Shown here piece by piece: positions 36,940 to 45,942 of a DNA stretch of 64,000 nucleotides. The DNA is taken from positions 1-64,000 of the forward strand of contig NZ_VHLH01000010.1 in assembly GCF_006516965.1 (NCBI RefSeq), in the 5' to 3' direction. Origin of the DNA: Pararhizobium mangrovi (GTDB taxonomy: Bacteria > Pseudomonadota > Alphaproteobacteria > Rhizobiales > Rhizobiaceae). The number at the start of each line of letters is the position of its first letter. Position 1 is the stretch's first letter. The translations under genes and the position numbers were made by a program. The notes beneath the pieces are model-generated. The model did no database searches. It saw only the letters and a program-made list of their open reading frames with translations, and was not told the origin of the DNA.

Positions 36940-37919
36940 TTCACCATCCCCTGCGTGAGGTCGGCGGGGACCTGGAAGGACGGGTAGGTGTTCTCGTAAT
37001 GGGGTGCGATGCCGTGCTTGACGCCCCAAAGGTACCAGTTGTCGACGACCGTTCCCGTCAGGAGCACGCCGATGGCGCCGCTGAAGGTCGTCAGCACCGC
37101 GAACCACCACGCCCAGCGGTGGATCGATTCGTAGGTCGCGTTGAAGCCCATGGTCCAGCGCCAGAAGAGGGCTGAACGTTCCGCCGCCGTTCCGCGATCG
37201 ACGATCTCTTCCGCCTCGCGCTCGCCGCCGAACTTCGACACGGCGAGGATGACGCCGCCATGCATGGCGAAGAGCATCGTCGAGCCGTAGAGGAAGACGA
37301 TCGAGAGCATGTGGAAGGGATTGTAGTACCAGTTGCCGTAAAGCACCGAGATCGACGCCGTCCAGTTGAGGTGCGGCACGATGCCGAAGGGCGGCGCTTC
37401 GGAAAAGTTGCCCATGAGCACCGGCCGGATGAAGCCGAGCGAGAGGTAGAGGAAGATCGCCGAGGCGAACGCCCAGGAGGTGTGCGTGCCCATGCCGAGC
37501 GCACGGGCGCGTGTGTAGGAGCGCACCCACCACAGGAGGATCGAGGCGGTGAGGAACATGCCGGTGAGCAGCCACCAGCCGCCGTCGTTGAGCGGAACCA
37601 TCGGGTTCAGCCCGTATTTGGCCGCCGGCGGCTCGATCGCCAGGAACGGAAGGTTGCGCACGAAGGCGACCGGGTTCCAGTCCATCTGCGCGGCGAAGTT
37701 CAGCCCGATGATCTCGATCGCGATGAAGCCGCATATGATCGAGGCGAGGCCGGAATAGCCGAGATAGGTGGGGCCGAGCTGCGGATCGCCGATCTTGCCG
37801 AGCCAGTAGTTGAACGCCATCGGCCCGATGCGTCCGCCTTCGATCGCCTGTTCGGGCACCCCTTCGTCGTAGGGGCCGCGGACCTGCGTCTTGGTGAAGA
37901 TGGTGGAATAGCTTGCCAT
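36936..37919 (-). CDS. pufM: Photosynthetic reaction centre subunit M
   Basis: 327-residue core subunit carrying cofactors of the type II reaction centre, with five membrane helices. Family features: [13 protein letters not shown] near the N-terminus, [32 protein letters not shown] with the special-pair and iron-ligand histidines, and the C-terminal [23 protein letters not shown] 37919 (MASYSTIF) was chosen over a start 5 codons upstream. Four bases from the pufL stop. Confidence 0.97.
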   Translation of the reverse strand: MASYSTIFTKTQVRGPYDEGVPEQAIEGGRIGPMAFNYWLGKIGDPQLGPTYLGYSGLASIICGFIAIEIIGLNFAAQMDWNPVAFVRNLPFLAIEPPAAKYGLNPMVPLNDGGWWLLTGMFLTASILLWWVRSYTRARALGMGTHTSWAFASAIFLYLSLGFIRPVLMGNFSEAPPFGIVPHLNWTASISVLYGNWYYNPFHMLSIVFLYGSTMLFAMHGGVILAVSKFGGEREAEEIVDRGTAAERSALFWRWTMGFNATYESIHRWAWWFAVLTTFSGAIGVLLTGTVVDNWYLWGVKHGIAPHYENTYPSFQVPADLTQGMVK

Positions 37920-37923
37920 GGCG

Positions 37924-38775
37924 TCAGCCCCCAAGCCCCTGGACGGAACTCATCCAGGGCGGCAGTTGCAGCAGGAAATTGTAGAAGTACGGCCAGCCGC
38001 CATCCCAGAAGGGCCCGGAGATGATGATGCAGATCGCGCTCCAGAAGCCGGCGTTGATCGCAAAGAAGGTGCCGAGCCGGTGGATGCCGTAGGGGCCGAC
38101 CGAGTAGTAGATGTAGTCCCGGAAATAGGCGTTCTCGTGCTCGCCGAACTTCACCGGCTCGTCCTTCTTGCCGGGGTTCACCGCGCCGAGGATGACGCCG
38201 GCGTGCAGGCCGAGGAACATCGTCGTGGTGAAGAAGAACGTCACCGCCAGCATGTGCGCCGGATTGTAGTGGAAGTGCAGGAACTGGTAGCCGACGTTCG
38301 AAACCCAGTCGAGATGGCTGAGGATGCCGTAGGGAAAGCCGTGGCCCCAGGCGCCGAGCAGAAGCGGGCGGATGACGTTCAGCGAGACGAAGGCGAAGAC
38401 CGCGAAGAGGTAGGCGATCGGCACGTGCCAGCCGATGCCGAGCTTGCGGCAGATCTCGATCTCGCGCAGCGCCCAGGAAAGGAACGCGCCGACGGCGCAG
38501 ATCGTCACGAGCTGCCATGTGCCGCCGTCCTTGAGCGGCGCCAGCGCCAGCCCGTATTGCAGCGGCGGCGGGTTCACGCTCATGGCGAAGATGTTCAGCG
38601 TGTCGCCCTGCGAGACGCCGTAGAAGAGAAGCAGCGAGCCGAGTGCGGCGAAGAAGAGCGCCGTCACGCCGAAGAAGCCGACGTAGAACGCTCCCACCCA
38701 GAAATCGAACAGCCTTCCGCCGACCAGGTTGCCGCCGGCGACCCGGTATTTGCGTTCGAAGGACAGCATGGCCAT
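37924..38775 (-). CDS. pufL: Photosynthetic reaction centre subunit L
   Basis: 283-residue partner of PufM, five membrane helices. Begins with the family hallmark [12 protein letters not shown]; further matches are [47 protein letters not shown] and [19 protein letters not shown], which contain the chlorophyll- and iron-ligating histidines. A GGGAGAAG site precedes the ATG. It follows a GC hairpin that separates it from pufA. Confidence 0.97.
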   Translation of the reverse strand: MAMLSFERKYRVAGGNLVGGRLFDFWVGAFYVGFFGVTALFFAALGSLLLFYGVSQGDTLNIFAMSVNPPPLQYGLALAPLKDGGTWQLVTICAVGAFLSWALREIEICRKLGIGWHVPIAYLFAVFAFVSLNVIRPLLLGAWGHGFPYGILSHLDWVSNVGYQFLHFHYNPAHMLAVTFFFTTTMFLGLHAGVILGAVNPGKKDEPVKFGEHENAYFRDYIYYSVGPYGIHRLGTFFAINAGFWSAICIIISGPFWDGGWPYFYNFLLQLPPWMSSVQGLGG

Positions 38776-38841
38776 GGCGCACTTCTCCCGTCCCGGCATC
38801 ATGGGCCGGGGCCGCGTGACATTCGTGAATTCGTTCTCGTG

Positions 38842-38879
38842 CCGGGCGGCCCGCCGCTTAAAGCCTGCGGGCCGCCCGG
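38842..38879 (-). promoter_or_regulatory. pufA-pufL intercistronic mRNA hairpin
   Basis: A perfect 13-bp GC-rich stem (CCGGGCGGCCCGC / GCGGGCCGCCCGG) with a 12-base loop lies 10 bases after the pufA stop and 66 bases before pufL, with no T-run. In Rhodobacter such hairpins protect the pufBA segment from 3' decay, so LH1 is made in excess over reaction centre. The structure is seen directly; the role is by analogy. Confidence 0.85.
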
Positions 38880-38889
38880 ATGACGGCGC

Positions 38890-39105
38890 TTAAGCCGGCA
38901 GCACCATGCGCGGAGCGATCGGCGGCATGGCCATCGACTGCTTCTGCGATTGCTGCTGGTTCGCGACCGGCTGCGGGTTCTCGATCCAGTTGTACCGGCC
39001 GGTGCTCAGCAGGATGAAATGGATGAGAAGGGCCAGAACGAGAAGAAAGGTGAACAGCCCGATCAGCGCGCGGCGCGGATCGAACAGCATCCAGACTCGC
39101 CACAT
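38890..39105 (-). CDS. pufA: Light-harvesting 1 antenna alpha chain
   Basis: 71 residues. The short N-terminal segment [14 protein letters not shown], the membrane helix [15 protein letters not shown] with the bacteriochlorophyll-ligating histidine and GRYNWIE after it are typical of LH1 alpha. The last 25 residues are Gln/Met/Pro-rich and may be trimmed, as in other species. It follows pufB by 10 bases, with AGGAGA before the ATG. Confidence 0.95.
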   Translation of the reverse strand: MWRVWMLFDPRRALIGLFTFLLVLALLIHFILLSTGRYNWIENPQPVANQQQSQKQSMAMPPIAPRMVLPA

Positions 39106-39115
39106 GATCTTTCTC

Positions 39116-39346
39116 CTAGCTCAGCATGGTGAGGAGAGGGTGCAGGAGTTCGGAAACCTGTTGCGGGTTTACCGGTCCCTGACCCCAGGGCCGCCAGATC
39201 CACACGAGGATGTGCGCGACGATCGCGACGCCCGTGAAGATCAGGAAGCTCGTCACGAAGAGGCTGTTGAACTCCTTCGCTTCTCCTTCGGTAAGGCCCG
39301 ACAGCGAAATGTGCTCGCTTCCGGGCCGGTGGTGAATGTCTGGCAT
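39116..39346 (-). CDS. pufB: Light-harvesting 1 antenna beta chain
   Basis: 76 residues. The LH1 beta signature [18 protein letters not shown] leads into a membrane helix with the ligand histidine ([13 protein letters not shown]). The N-terminal 12 and C-terminal 18 residues make it longer than most beta chains (about 50-70). The ATG is preceded by AAGGAGAAGGAG, one of the strongest ribosome-binding sites in the window, which suits high antenna output. Confidence 0.95.
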   Translation of the reverse strand: MPDIHHRPGSEHISLSGLTEGEAKEFNSLFVTSFLIFTGVAIVAHILVWIWRPWGQGPVNPQQVSELLHPLLTMLS

Positions 39347-39404
39347 GACTCCTTCTCCTTGGTTACTAACGGCGGTGAGCGTCAGCCCTGCGCCTTCGCG
39401 GTCA

Positions 39405-39701
39405 TCAGACCATGAAGGCGTAGGGCAGGACGGAGTGCGCGGCGTTGCGCGCGTCGGCGAGAACGGTCCAGAAATGACCGTTCTCGATCGCCATCGGCCG
39501 CAGATGCTCGGGCAGGATCCGCGACAGTGCCGCGGTCGCCGCGAAGAGCGGGAACGATATCGCGTAGAGGAGCCGATATTCGCGCCGTTCCTCGGCGAAA
39601 GCGGAGGATCGAAGCTTCATGCGAGCCATGCCATGTCTCCCGATGTTCGTACCTTCCAGAGCCGCCTTCGACGGGCGGCCGATGTGTCGCGTCGCGTTCA
39701 T
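39405..39701 (-). CDS. pufQ: PufQ-like protein
   Basis: 98 residues. A polar N-terminus is followed by [20 protein letters not shown], one membrane helix, and a C-terminal [14 protein letters not shown] pattern. Size, single helix and position exactly between bchZ and pufB agree with PufQ, which is thought to help bacteriochlorophyll assembly or delivery. The ATG overlaps the bchZ stop (ATGA). Sequence similarity to Rhodobacter PufQ is only moderate from memory. Confidence 0.78.
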   Translation of the reverse strand: MNATRHIGRPSKAALEGTNIGRHGMARMKLRSSAFAEERREYRLLYAISFPLFAATAALSRILPEHLRPMAIENGHFWTVLADARNAAHSVLPYAFMV

Positions 39702-41146
39702 GCCGTCACCTCTTCGAGGGTGGCCGGCAAATGCGGCTCGATATGCTTGCGCGTCACGCTCGCAGCGCCTTCGCCGCGTGCCGCATCCTCGGCGGCCTCG
39801 CGCAGCGCCTTCGCCGCGGAGATGCGCACGAGGACCGGCTGGCTTTCGATCGCACGGTCGAAGAGGGCCTGCGCTTCTGCTTCCCAGGGAAGCTGCGTAT
39901 TCCGGCGAGCCGGCGTCGCGGCGACCTTGTCGGCGCGCGTCGCAAGCGGCAGGATCTCGAAGAGCGCATCGAAGAGCGCGTTGCATACGAGCTGGACGAG
40001 GTGCGTGGCGCCGGAATAGCCCATGAAGGGCGTGCCGGTGTGCCGGCGGATGACCGCACCCGGGAACGATGCCGGAATGTAGATCGCGCGACCGCCGCTT
40101 TCGGCGAGATACATGCGCTCGTTGTAGCTGCCGAAGAGCACGAGCGGTGGCTTCTCCGCCACTGCCTTGCGCACGGCCGCATTGTCCGGCTTCACGCCGG
40201 CGGTGCGCGAGAAGGAGAAGGTACAGGGCAAGCCGAGTTCGCCTTCGAGGAAATTCCGCACGCCGCGCGTATAGGTCTCGTTCGCCGAGATCGCGAAGGT
40301 CGCGGTGCCGAAGAAGTCCTGCGTGACGGAGCGCCAGAGGTCCCAGAGCGGCTTGATCGTCGTGTGCTTCTCGCGCTCGATGAAGGGTTCGGGATCGACG
40401 TCGAGAAGGGAGCCTAGCGTCGTCAGGAACTTCGTCGTCGAATGAAGGCCGATCGGCGCCTGCAGGTAAGGCTTTTCGAGCGCCTCGCAGAGCGCGCGGC
40501 CGTATTCCCGGTAGAGGCAGACATTCACGTCGGCCTGCGCGAGCTTGGCGATGTCGGCAAGGTGGCTTCCGAGCGGGAAGACCATGTTCACCTCGGCACC
40601 GATGCCTTCCACCAGGCGGCGGATCTCCGCAAGGTCGGACGCCTGATTGAACATGCCGTAGGAGGCGCCGATGATGTTGACCTTCGGCTTGTCGCCCTCG
40701 GCGGGCTTGCGCGTCGGCATCTTCTTCGGGCCAAACTCCGTCCACAGCCACTTCATGGCGCGGTCGGCCGACTGCCACTGGTCCTCGTCGATCGTGCGCG
40801 GCAGGAAACGTTTGAGGTTCGTGCCTTCCGGCGTCACGCCTCCGCCGATCATCTCGGCGATCGAACCGGTGACGACGACGGAAGGAAGGTCCGGATCGAG
40901 CGTCGCATGGGCGCGTTTCATCGCGCCCTCGGTTCCCGTCTGGCCGAGGTTTTCTTCCGAAAGACCGGTCACGGTGATCGGCAGTTCGTGCGGCGGCAGG
41001 CCGTCCGTATAGTGCAGGACGGAGGTCACCGGCAGGTTCTCGCAGCCGACCGGGCCGTCGATGACGACCTGCAGGCCCTTGATTGCGGTAAAGGCGTAGA
41101 CCGCGCCCCAGTATCCGCCGGCTCTGTCGTGATCGAGGACGAGCAT
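39698..41146 (-). CDS. bchZ: Chlorophyllide a reductase subunit Z
   Basis: 482-residue nitrogenase-like subunit of chlorophyllide a reductase (BchXYZ), which reduces ring B on the path to bacteriochlorophyllide a. Features: [61 protein letters not shown] and the C-terminal segment with RKHIEPHLP. The open frame extends upstream into bchY in another frame; the correct start is ATG 41146, sharing one base with the bchY stop. The stop overlaps pufQ. Confidence 0.95.
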   Translation of the reverse strand: MLVLDHDRAGGYWGAVYAFTAIKGLQVVIDGPVGCENLPVTSVLHYTDGLPPHELPITVTGLSEENLGQTGTEGAMKRAHATLDPDLPSVVVTGSIAEMIGGGVTPEGTNLKRFLPRTIDEDQWQSADRAMKWLWTEFGPKKMPTRKPAEGDKPKVNIIGASYGMFNQASDLAEIRRLVEGIGAEVNMVFPLGSHLADIAKLAQADVNVCLYREYGRALCEALEKPYLQAPIGLHSTTKFLTTLGSLLDVDPEPFIEREKHTTIKPLWDLWRSVTQDFFGTATFAISANETYTRGVRNFLEGELGLPCTFSFSRTAGVKPDNAAVRKAVAEKPPLVLFGSYNERMYLAESGGRAIYIPASFPGAVIRRHTGTPFMGYSGATHLVQLVCNALFDALFEILPLATRADKVAATPARRNTQLPWEAEAQALFDRAIESQPVLVRISAAKALREAAEDAARGEGAASVTRKHIEPHLPATLEEVTA

Positions 41147-42708
41147 CAGTCGAAGTCCCCCGTCACGCTCTCGCCCTTGCCGGCCTTGGCGGCGAGCTGA
41201 CGCGCCTTGGCGGCGTGCTTCTTGCGGAAAGCCGGGCGGTCCTGCGGCACGTCTTCCCAAACGCCGGCCGCATGGCCGGAGCCGACACCCTCGAAGAAGG
41301 CCTTCATGGCATCGAAGCGCGGCTTGGAGCCGATCGCGGCGTTGATGACAGCGGCAAGCGAACCGGCACCGGCAGCACCCATCAGCGGGCGCGCCGAAAT
41401 GAGATTGGTGAAGTAGAGCGCCGGACGGCCCGCCTGCTTCGCCTTCTGGACGACGGGCGTCGTGCCGATGGCGAGGTCCGGATCGAACTCTTCCATCGCG
41501 GCCAGATCCTGCTCGAGCGACGCGCGGTAGGCGACGCGTACGCCGCGCGCTTCGAGCCATTCGCGATCGGCCTCGGACCAGCGCGTCTTCGGGCAGGCGG
41601 TGCCCACATAGCGAAGGTCCGCACCGCTTTCGACGAGAAGCCGGGCGACGATCAGTTCCGAGCCTTCGTAGCCGGAAAGCGTGATGCGGCCTTCGATCGG
41701 CGTTGCGGCTAGTGCACCGCGGATCGCGGGCAGGGCGGCATCCTTCGCCGCTTCGATCGCGTCCGGTGCCACACCGCAGGCTGCACCGATCGCTTCCAGC
41801 CATTTGGCCGTGCCGTCGACGCCGACGGGCGCGGAGCCGACGATCGGCCGGCCGGCAGCCTCGAATTCGCGGATGCTCGCCGTATAGAAGGGATGGATCG
41901 CCGCGACCGCCGCCCCGTCGAGCGCGGTATAGAGCTCGCGCCATTCGCGCGTCGGAACCGTCGGCCCGGCGGCAAGGCCCATCGGCTTCAAGAGCTGGTC
42001 GATGACCATTGGGTCGGCCGGGAACATTTCGCCGAGCAGCGTCACCGTCGGCCGTTCCTCGACGCCGCCGGCCGGCGCCGGCACCGGACCGGCCGCGACT
42101 TCTTCGCGCGCATAGGCGAGCATCGCGCCGGCGAGGATGTCCTTCGCCTCCGCATGGGTCGGCACGCCGAAGCCCGGCACGTCGATGCCGATGATGCGCA
42201 CGCCGTCGATCTCTTTCGGCAGCAGGCGAAGCGGCACACCGGAGGCGGTCGGCACGCAGAGATTGGTGACGACGACCGCGTCGTAATCCGCCGGCTTCGC
42301 CGTCTGATGTACGGCCTCGACGATGTCCTCGTAGAGTTTGCCGGTGACGAGCGATTCCGAATCGAACGGTACGTAGCCGACCGTGCGCCGCGCGCCGTAG
42401 AAATGCGAGGTGAAGGTCAGCCCGTAGACGCAGCATGCCGAGCCGGAAAGGATGGTCGCGACGCGCTTCATGCGAAGGCCGACGCGCAGCGAACCGAATG
42501 CCGGGCACATCGACTGCGGCTGGTCGTGCGGACCGACCGGATAATCCTTCGCGTACTGTTCGAGGATATCGCCCTTGCCGGCTTCCGCGGCCTTCGCACG
42601 GATATCGGCCTTCGGGCCATGGCAGCTGGCCGCTTCGGCGACGGCGCGCGGGTTCGCTGCCGTCTCGGCGGCCCCTTCGCGATCCTTCGGGTCGAAGTCG
42701 AAATCCAT
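41146..42708 (-). CDS. bchY: Chlorophyllide a reductase subunit Y
   Basis: 520-residue partner of BchZ, together forming the catalytic component. Cluster-ligand segments [22 protein letters not shown] and [10 protein letters not shown] are visible, then [16 protein letters not shown] and [18 protein letters not shown] 42708 follows GAGGCCGG directly after the bchX stop; a TTG at 42738 in the same frame would overlap bchX and is less likely. Confidence 0.94.
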   Translation of the reverse strand: MDFDFDPKDREGAAETAANPRAVAEAASCHGPKADIRAKAAEAGKGDILEQYAKDYPVGPHDQPQSMCPAFGSLRVGLRMKRVATILSGSACCVYGLTFTSHFYGARRTVGYVPFDSESLVTGKLYEDIVEAVHQTAKPADYDAVVVTNLCVPTASGVPLRLLPKEIDGVRIIGIDVPGFGVPTHAEAKDILAGAMLAYAREEVAAGPVPAPAGGVEERPTVTLLGEMFPADPMVIDQLLKPMGLAAGPTVPTREWRELYTALDGAAVAAIHPFYTASIREFEAAGRPIVGSAPVGVDGTAKWLEAIGAACGVAPDAIEAAKDAALPAIRGALAATPIEGRITLSGYEGSELIVARLLVESGADLRYVGTACPKTRWSEADREWLEARGVRVAYRASLEQDLAAMEEFDPDLAIGTTPVVQKAKQAGRPALYFTNLISARPLMGAAGAGSLAAVINAAIGSKPRFDAMKAFFEGVGSGHAAGVWEDVPQDRPAFRKKHAAKARQLAAKAGKGESVTGDFD

Positions 42709-42718
42709 CAGACCGGCC

Positions 42719-43681
42719 TCAAACGCTTTCGTAGACAACTTCGAGGGAAGGCTTCTCTTCGATCGGACGGCCCATCATGTCTTCGAGGCTCGCAGGCTGC
42801 AGCACGAAGTCGCGGCCGGTGTCCTTGCCCGCGAAGAGATCGAGCAGCCCGTCCTGCGTCAGCGATGCGGGCAGACGCGGACCGGACTCGGCGACGTTCT
42901 CCCCGAGTTCTTCGAAGAGGGGGCCCCATTCGCTGCCCGGAATGCCGATGATCTCGTAGTTGGCGCTCTTGCGGCGGATGTCGTCATGGGCGGGGATCGA
43001 GGCGAGGACCGGAATGCCGACCTTCTCGGCGAAGGCCGCGGCCTCGCCCGTGCCGTCGTCCTTGTTCACCACCATGCCGGCGACGCCGACATTGCCACCC
43101 ATCTTGCGGAAATATTCGACCGCCGAGCAGACATTGTTCGCGACGTAGAGAGACTGCAAATCGTTGGCGCCGACGACGATGACCTTCTGGCACATGTCGC
43201 GCGCGATCGGCAGGCCGAAGCCGCCGCAGACCACGTCGCCGAGGAAATCGAGCAGCACGTAGTCGAAGCCCCAATCGTGGAAACCGAGCTTTTCGAGCAG
43301 TTCGAAGCCGTGGATAATGCCGCGTCCGCCGCAGCCGCGGCCGACGTCCGGACCGCCGAGTTCCATGGCGAAAACGCCGTCGCGCTTGAAGCACACGTCA
43401 GAGATGGAAACTTCCTCGCCGGCGAGCTTCTTTTCCGACGAGGTCTGGATGATCGTCGGGCACGCCTTGCCGCCGAAGAGCAGGGAGGTCGTGTCGGACT
43501 TCGGATCGCAGCCAATCAGGAGCACGCGCTTGCCCTGCTGGGCCATCATGTAGGAGAGATTGGCGAGCGTGAACGACTTGCCGATCCCGCCCTTGCCGTA
43601 GATCGCGATGATCTGCGTTTCCTTCTTCGCGCCGTCTTCCGGCGTCGATTCGGGTTCGATGTTCTTCTGGATAGCGTTCAT
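42719..43681 (-). CDS. bchX: Chlorophyllide a reductase iron protein subunit X
   Basis: 320-residue NifH-like ATPase that donates electrons to BchYZ. P-loop YGKGGIGKSF (residues 28-37), switch segment LIGCDPKSDTTSLLFGG, and two [4Fe-4S] cysteines in GRGCGGRG and DVVCGGFGLP. The ATG overlaps the bchC stop. The acidic N-terminus (residues 1-20) is typical for BchX compared with BchL. Confidence 0.96.
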   Translation of the reverse strand: MNAIQKNIEPESTPEDGAKKETQIIAIYGKGGIGKSFTLANLSYMMAQQGKRVLLIGCDPKSDTTSLLFGGKACPTIIQTSSEKKLAGEEVSISDVCFKRDGVFAMELGGPDVGRGCGGRGIIHGFELLEKLGFHDWGFDYVLLDFLGDVVCGGFGLPIARDMCQKVIVVGANDLQSLYVANNVCSAVEYFRKMGGNVGVAGMVVNKDDGTGEAAAFAEKVGIPVLASIPAHDDIRRKSANYEIIGIPGSEWGPLFEELGENVAESGPRLPASLTQDGLLDLFAGKDTGRDFVLQPASLEDMMGRPIEEKPSLEVVYESV

Positions 43682-44616
43682 GCGTGCTCACTCCAGTCGA
43701 TCAGCATTTTGAGGCATCGGGGATCCTCGAAGGCCGTGCGGTAGGCGTTCGAGGCATCGGCGGCCGGCATGGTGCCGGTAACGAGGTTTGCGAGCGAAAG
43801 CCCGCCGGTGTCGACGAGGTCACGGACGGCGAGAAGGTCCGCCTCCTGCCATTCGGCGGCGACAGCAAGGCGCGCCTCGCGCATGAAGGCCGGCGGGAAG
43901 GAAAAGCCGAGCCGGTCCTTGTAGAAGCCGGCGAGTACGATTTCGCCACCGCGCGCGATCCGACCGATCAGCGTATCGAGCACGTTGGAATCACCGGAGA
44001 CGTCGAGGATGCGGGCGTAGTCGCGTCGGTCGTCGTCTTCCGGTGCTATAACGGAATAGTCGCCGCCGGTGCGCCGATCGGCATTCGCTTCCCAGACCGT
44101 GGGGGCAGGGTGGCCGAGTGCCGTCGCGATGCGCGCGGCGAGCCGTCCGAGCACGCCGTGGCCGACGACGAGTTCCGGCGCTTCGCCCTTGAAGGCGGCG
44201 ACCGCGTGGTAGGCCGTTGCCGCGAGTGCTATCAGCGTCGCATCGGCGCCGAGCGCTTCGTCGACGGCATAGGCGCGACGGGCCGGCACGACGAGACGGG
44301 ATGCGGAGGCGCCGAAGAGGCCGCGTACGTCCGCAAAGCCGGCGGAGCCTGGCACGAAGACGCGCTCGCCGGCGCGACGTCCGCTTGCGGGACCCGCTTC
44401 AACGATGCGGCCGACGGCTTCGTAGCCCGGCACCAGCGGGTAGCCCATGCCGGGAAAGGCGGGCATCTCGCCCGTGAAGAGGAGACGTTCCGTGCCGGTG
44501 CTGATCCCGGAGACCTCGACGGCAACCGTCACGTCCGCCTCGCCCGGCGCGGCGAGCGCGACCGACGAGAGCGCGATGCGCCCCGGTTCCTCGAAAAGGA
44601 TTGCTGTCGATTCCAT
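43678..44616 (-). CDS. bchC: 3-hydroxyethyl bacteriochlorophyllide a dehydrogenase
   Basis: 312-residue enzyme of the medium-chain dehydrogenase superfamily that oxidises the C3 hydroxyethyl to an acetyl group. Matches: VSGISTGTERLLFTGEMPAF, PGMGYPLVPGYEAVGRIVEA, VVGHGVLGRL and FVPGSAGFADVRGLFG. It heads the bchC-bchX-bchY-bchZ-pufQBALMC unit; two PpsR-type palindromes lie just upstream, between it and the end of crtF. Confidence 0.94.
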   Translation of the reverse strand: MESTAILFEEPGRIALSSVALAAPGEADVTVAVEVSGISTGTERLLFTGEMPAFPGMGYPLVPGYEAVGRIVEAGPASGRRAGERVFVPGSAGFADVRGLFGASASRLVVPARRAYAVDEALGADATLIALAATAYHAVAAFKGEAPELVVGHGVLGRLAARIATALGHPAPTVWEANADRRTGGDYSVIAPEDDDRRDYARILDVSGDSNVLDTLIGRIARGGEIVLAGFYKDRLGFSFPPAFMREARLAVAAEWQEADLLAVRDLVDTGGLSLANLVTGTMPAADASNAYRTAFEDPRCLKMLIDWSEHA

Positions 44617-44662
44617 GGTCCGTGTCCCCCGGACGGCGAAAACCCCGGCACTGGCCGATGAC

Positions 44663-44706
44663 TGTCATCCTACGCTGACAGTCATGGTTGTCAATTCGGC
44701 TTTACA
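44663..44706 (-). promoter_or_regulatory. Two PpsR/CrtJ-type operators upstream of bchC
   Basis: TGTCATCCTACGCTGACA (44663-44680) and TGTCAATTCGGCTTTACA (44689-44706) both fit TGT-N12-ACA exactly and are separated by 8 bases. This is the spacing at which CrtJ/PpsR dimers bind cooperatively at the bchC promoter of Rhodobacter. They lie 47-90 bases before the bchC start, just past the crtF stop, so bchC has its own redox/light-controlled promoter. Confidence 0.88.
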
Positions 44707-44712
44707 GTCGGA

Positions 44713-45834
44713 TCACCGCTGTGCGCTGATGACGCGGACGAGCGCCGGCAGGTTCGTCCGGTGCTCCCGAACGTGACGAAAGCCGGCCGCCTTCAGCATG
44801 TCCGCAAGCTCTTCCTTCCGGCGCGGGCGACCCTGGCCCATGGCGAGAAGGTAGAAGCCGAAATAGGCCGAAGCGACGCGCTCGGCGCCGCGCGTTCCAG
44901 CCATGGGCTCGGCGACGAGAATACGTCCGCCGGCGTCCAGCGCAGCGTGAACGCTGGCGAGAAGGGTACGCACGATCGCGTCGTCATGGTCGTGCAGGAT
45001 GCGAACGAGCGTGACGAGATCGGCACCTTTGGGCAGCGGATCGGTGGTGAAATTGCCACCAACCACGTGCGTTCGTCCGGCGATGTCGTCGGGAAGCACC
45101 GTTTTCGATGGTTCGGCGACGTTCGGCAGGTCGAACAGCGTGAAGGCAAGGCGCGGCGCCGCTTCGCCGACACGGGCGATGAACGTGCCGTCGCCGCCGC
45201 CGATGTCGAGCATGTGGCGGTGGCGCGCGAAAGGGTAGGCGGCGACAACCTCGCGGGCGATCATCGCCTGCGAGCGAGCCATGAGCGTGGTATAGGATCG
45301 CGTATCGGCCGTCACGTCCGGCCCTTCGCCGGCGGGGCGTCCGGCATAGGCCCAGTAGCTCGAAAGTGCGCCCGGCGGTTCCGGTTCGCGCAGCAGCGCG
45401 ACGGGGTCGGCAAGGTCGCGGTAGAGATGGACATGGTGTCGCACCATTGCTGCGATCCCGGGATCGGCAAGCATCGCAGCCCCGTGCGGGCCGAGCCGGA
45501 CGCTCTCCGATTCGCCCCGCTCGAGAATGCCGAGCGCGCTTGCCGCCTCGACCAGAACGGCCATGCGCTCCGGCGGCAGGTCGACGCGACGCGCCAGGTC
45601 CGTGAGTGCAAGCGGACCGTCTCGAAGTCGCTCCGGAAGGTCGAGTTCCACCACGGCGGCGAGCACCTGCGCGTAGACGAAACCGGCGGCGAGGTCGAAG
45701 AGCGAGAGCACGCGGCGGCGTACGATCGGCCGGAGAAAGGGCGAGCGTGCGGCGAAGGCGGAAAAGCGCGGATCGGCCAACCACCTGTCCCGGCGCGAAC
45801 GCAGCCGTTCTCGCAGTTTGCCCGATATGCCCAT
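44713..45834 (-). CDS. crtF: Demethylspheroidene/hydroxycarotenoid O-methyltransferase
   Basis: 373-residue SAM-dependent O-methyltransferase that methylates the C1-hydroxyl of acyclic carotenoids. An N-terminal winged-helix dimerisation domain (LTDLARRVDLPPERMAVLVE) precedes the catalytic core with motif I HMLDIGGGDGTFIARV, FDLPNVAE and the catalytic histidine in LVRILHDHDD. The position beside bchC is the classical crtF-bchCXYZ-puf superoperon layout. Divergent from crtD. Confidence 0.92.
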   Translation of the reverse strand: MGISGKLRERLRSRRDRWLADPRFSAFAARSPFLRPIVRRRVLSLFDLAAGFVYAQVLAAVVELDLPERLRDGPLALTDLARRVDLPPERMAVLVEAASALGILERGESESVRLGPHGAAMLADPGIAAMVRHHVHLYRDLADPVALLREPEPPGALSSYWAYAGRPAGEGPDVTADTRSYTTLMARSQAMIAREVVAAYPFARHRHMLDIGGGDGTFIARVGEAAPRLAFTLFDLPNVAEPSKTVLPDDIAGRTHVVGGNFTTDPLPKGADLVTLVRILHDHDDAIVRTLLASVHAALDAGGRILVAEPMAGTRGAERVASAYFGFYLLAMGQGRPRRKEELADMLKAAGFRHVREHRTNLPALVRVISAQR

Positions 45835-45893
45835 TGCTGCCCCTCGTCACGGTCGGCCCTTGCCACGGTCGGGCGCGCTTGTCAGCCCGCCGG

Positions 45894-45911
45894 TGTCCTG
45901 TAAGCTTGACA
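45894..45911. promoter_or_regulatory. PpsR/CrtJ-type operator at the crtF/crtD divergent promoter
   Basis: TGTCCTGTAAGCTTGACA fits TGT-N12-ACA exactly. It is 32 bases before the crtD GTG and 60 bases before the crtF start, so one site could control both. A second, half-matching copy (TGTCAGCC, from 45880) lies just to the left. Confidence 0.78.
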
Positions 45912-45942
45912 CTTGTCGAAGTGGCAGAGCAAGGAGCGCGGC

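Noticed and set aside
35197-39701. pufX in the puf operon
   Set aside because: No small gene follows pufM other than pufC; the operon is of the pufC-containing type.
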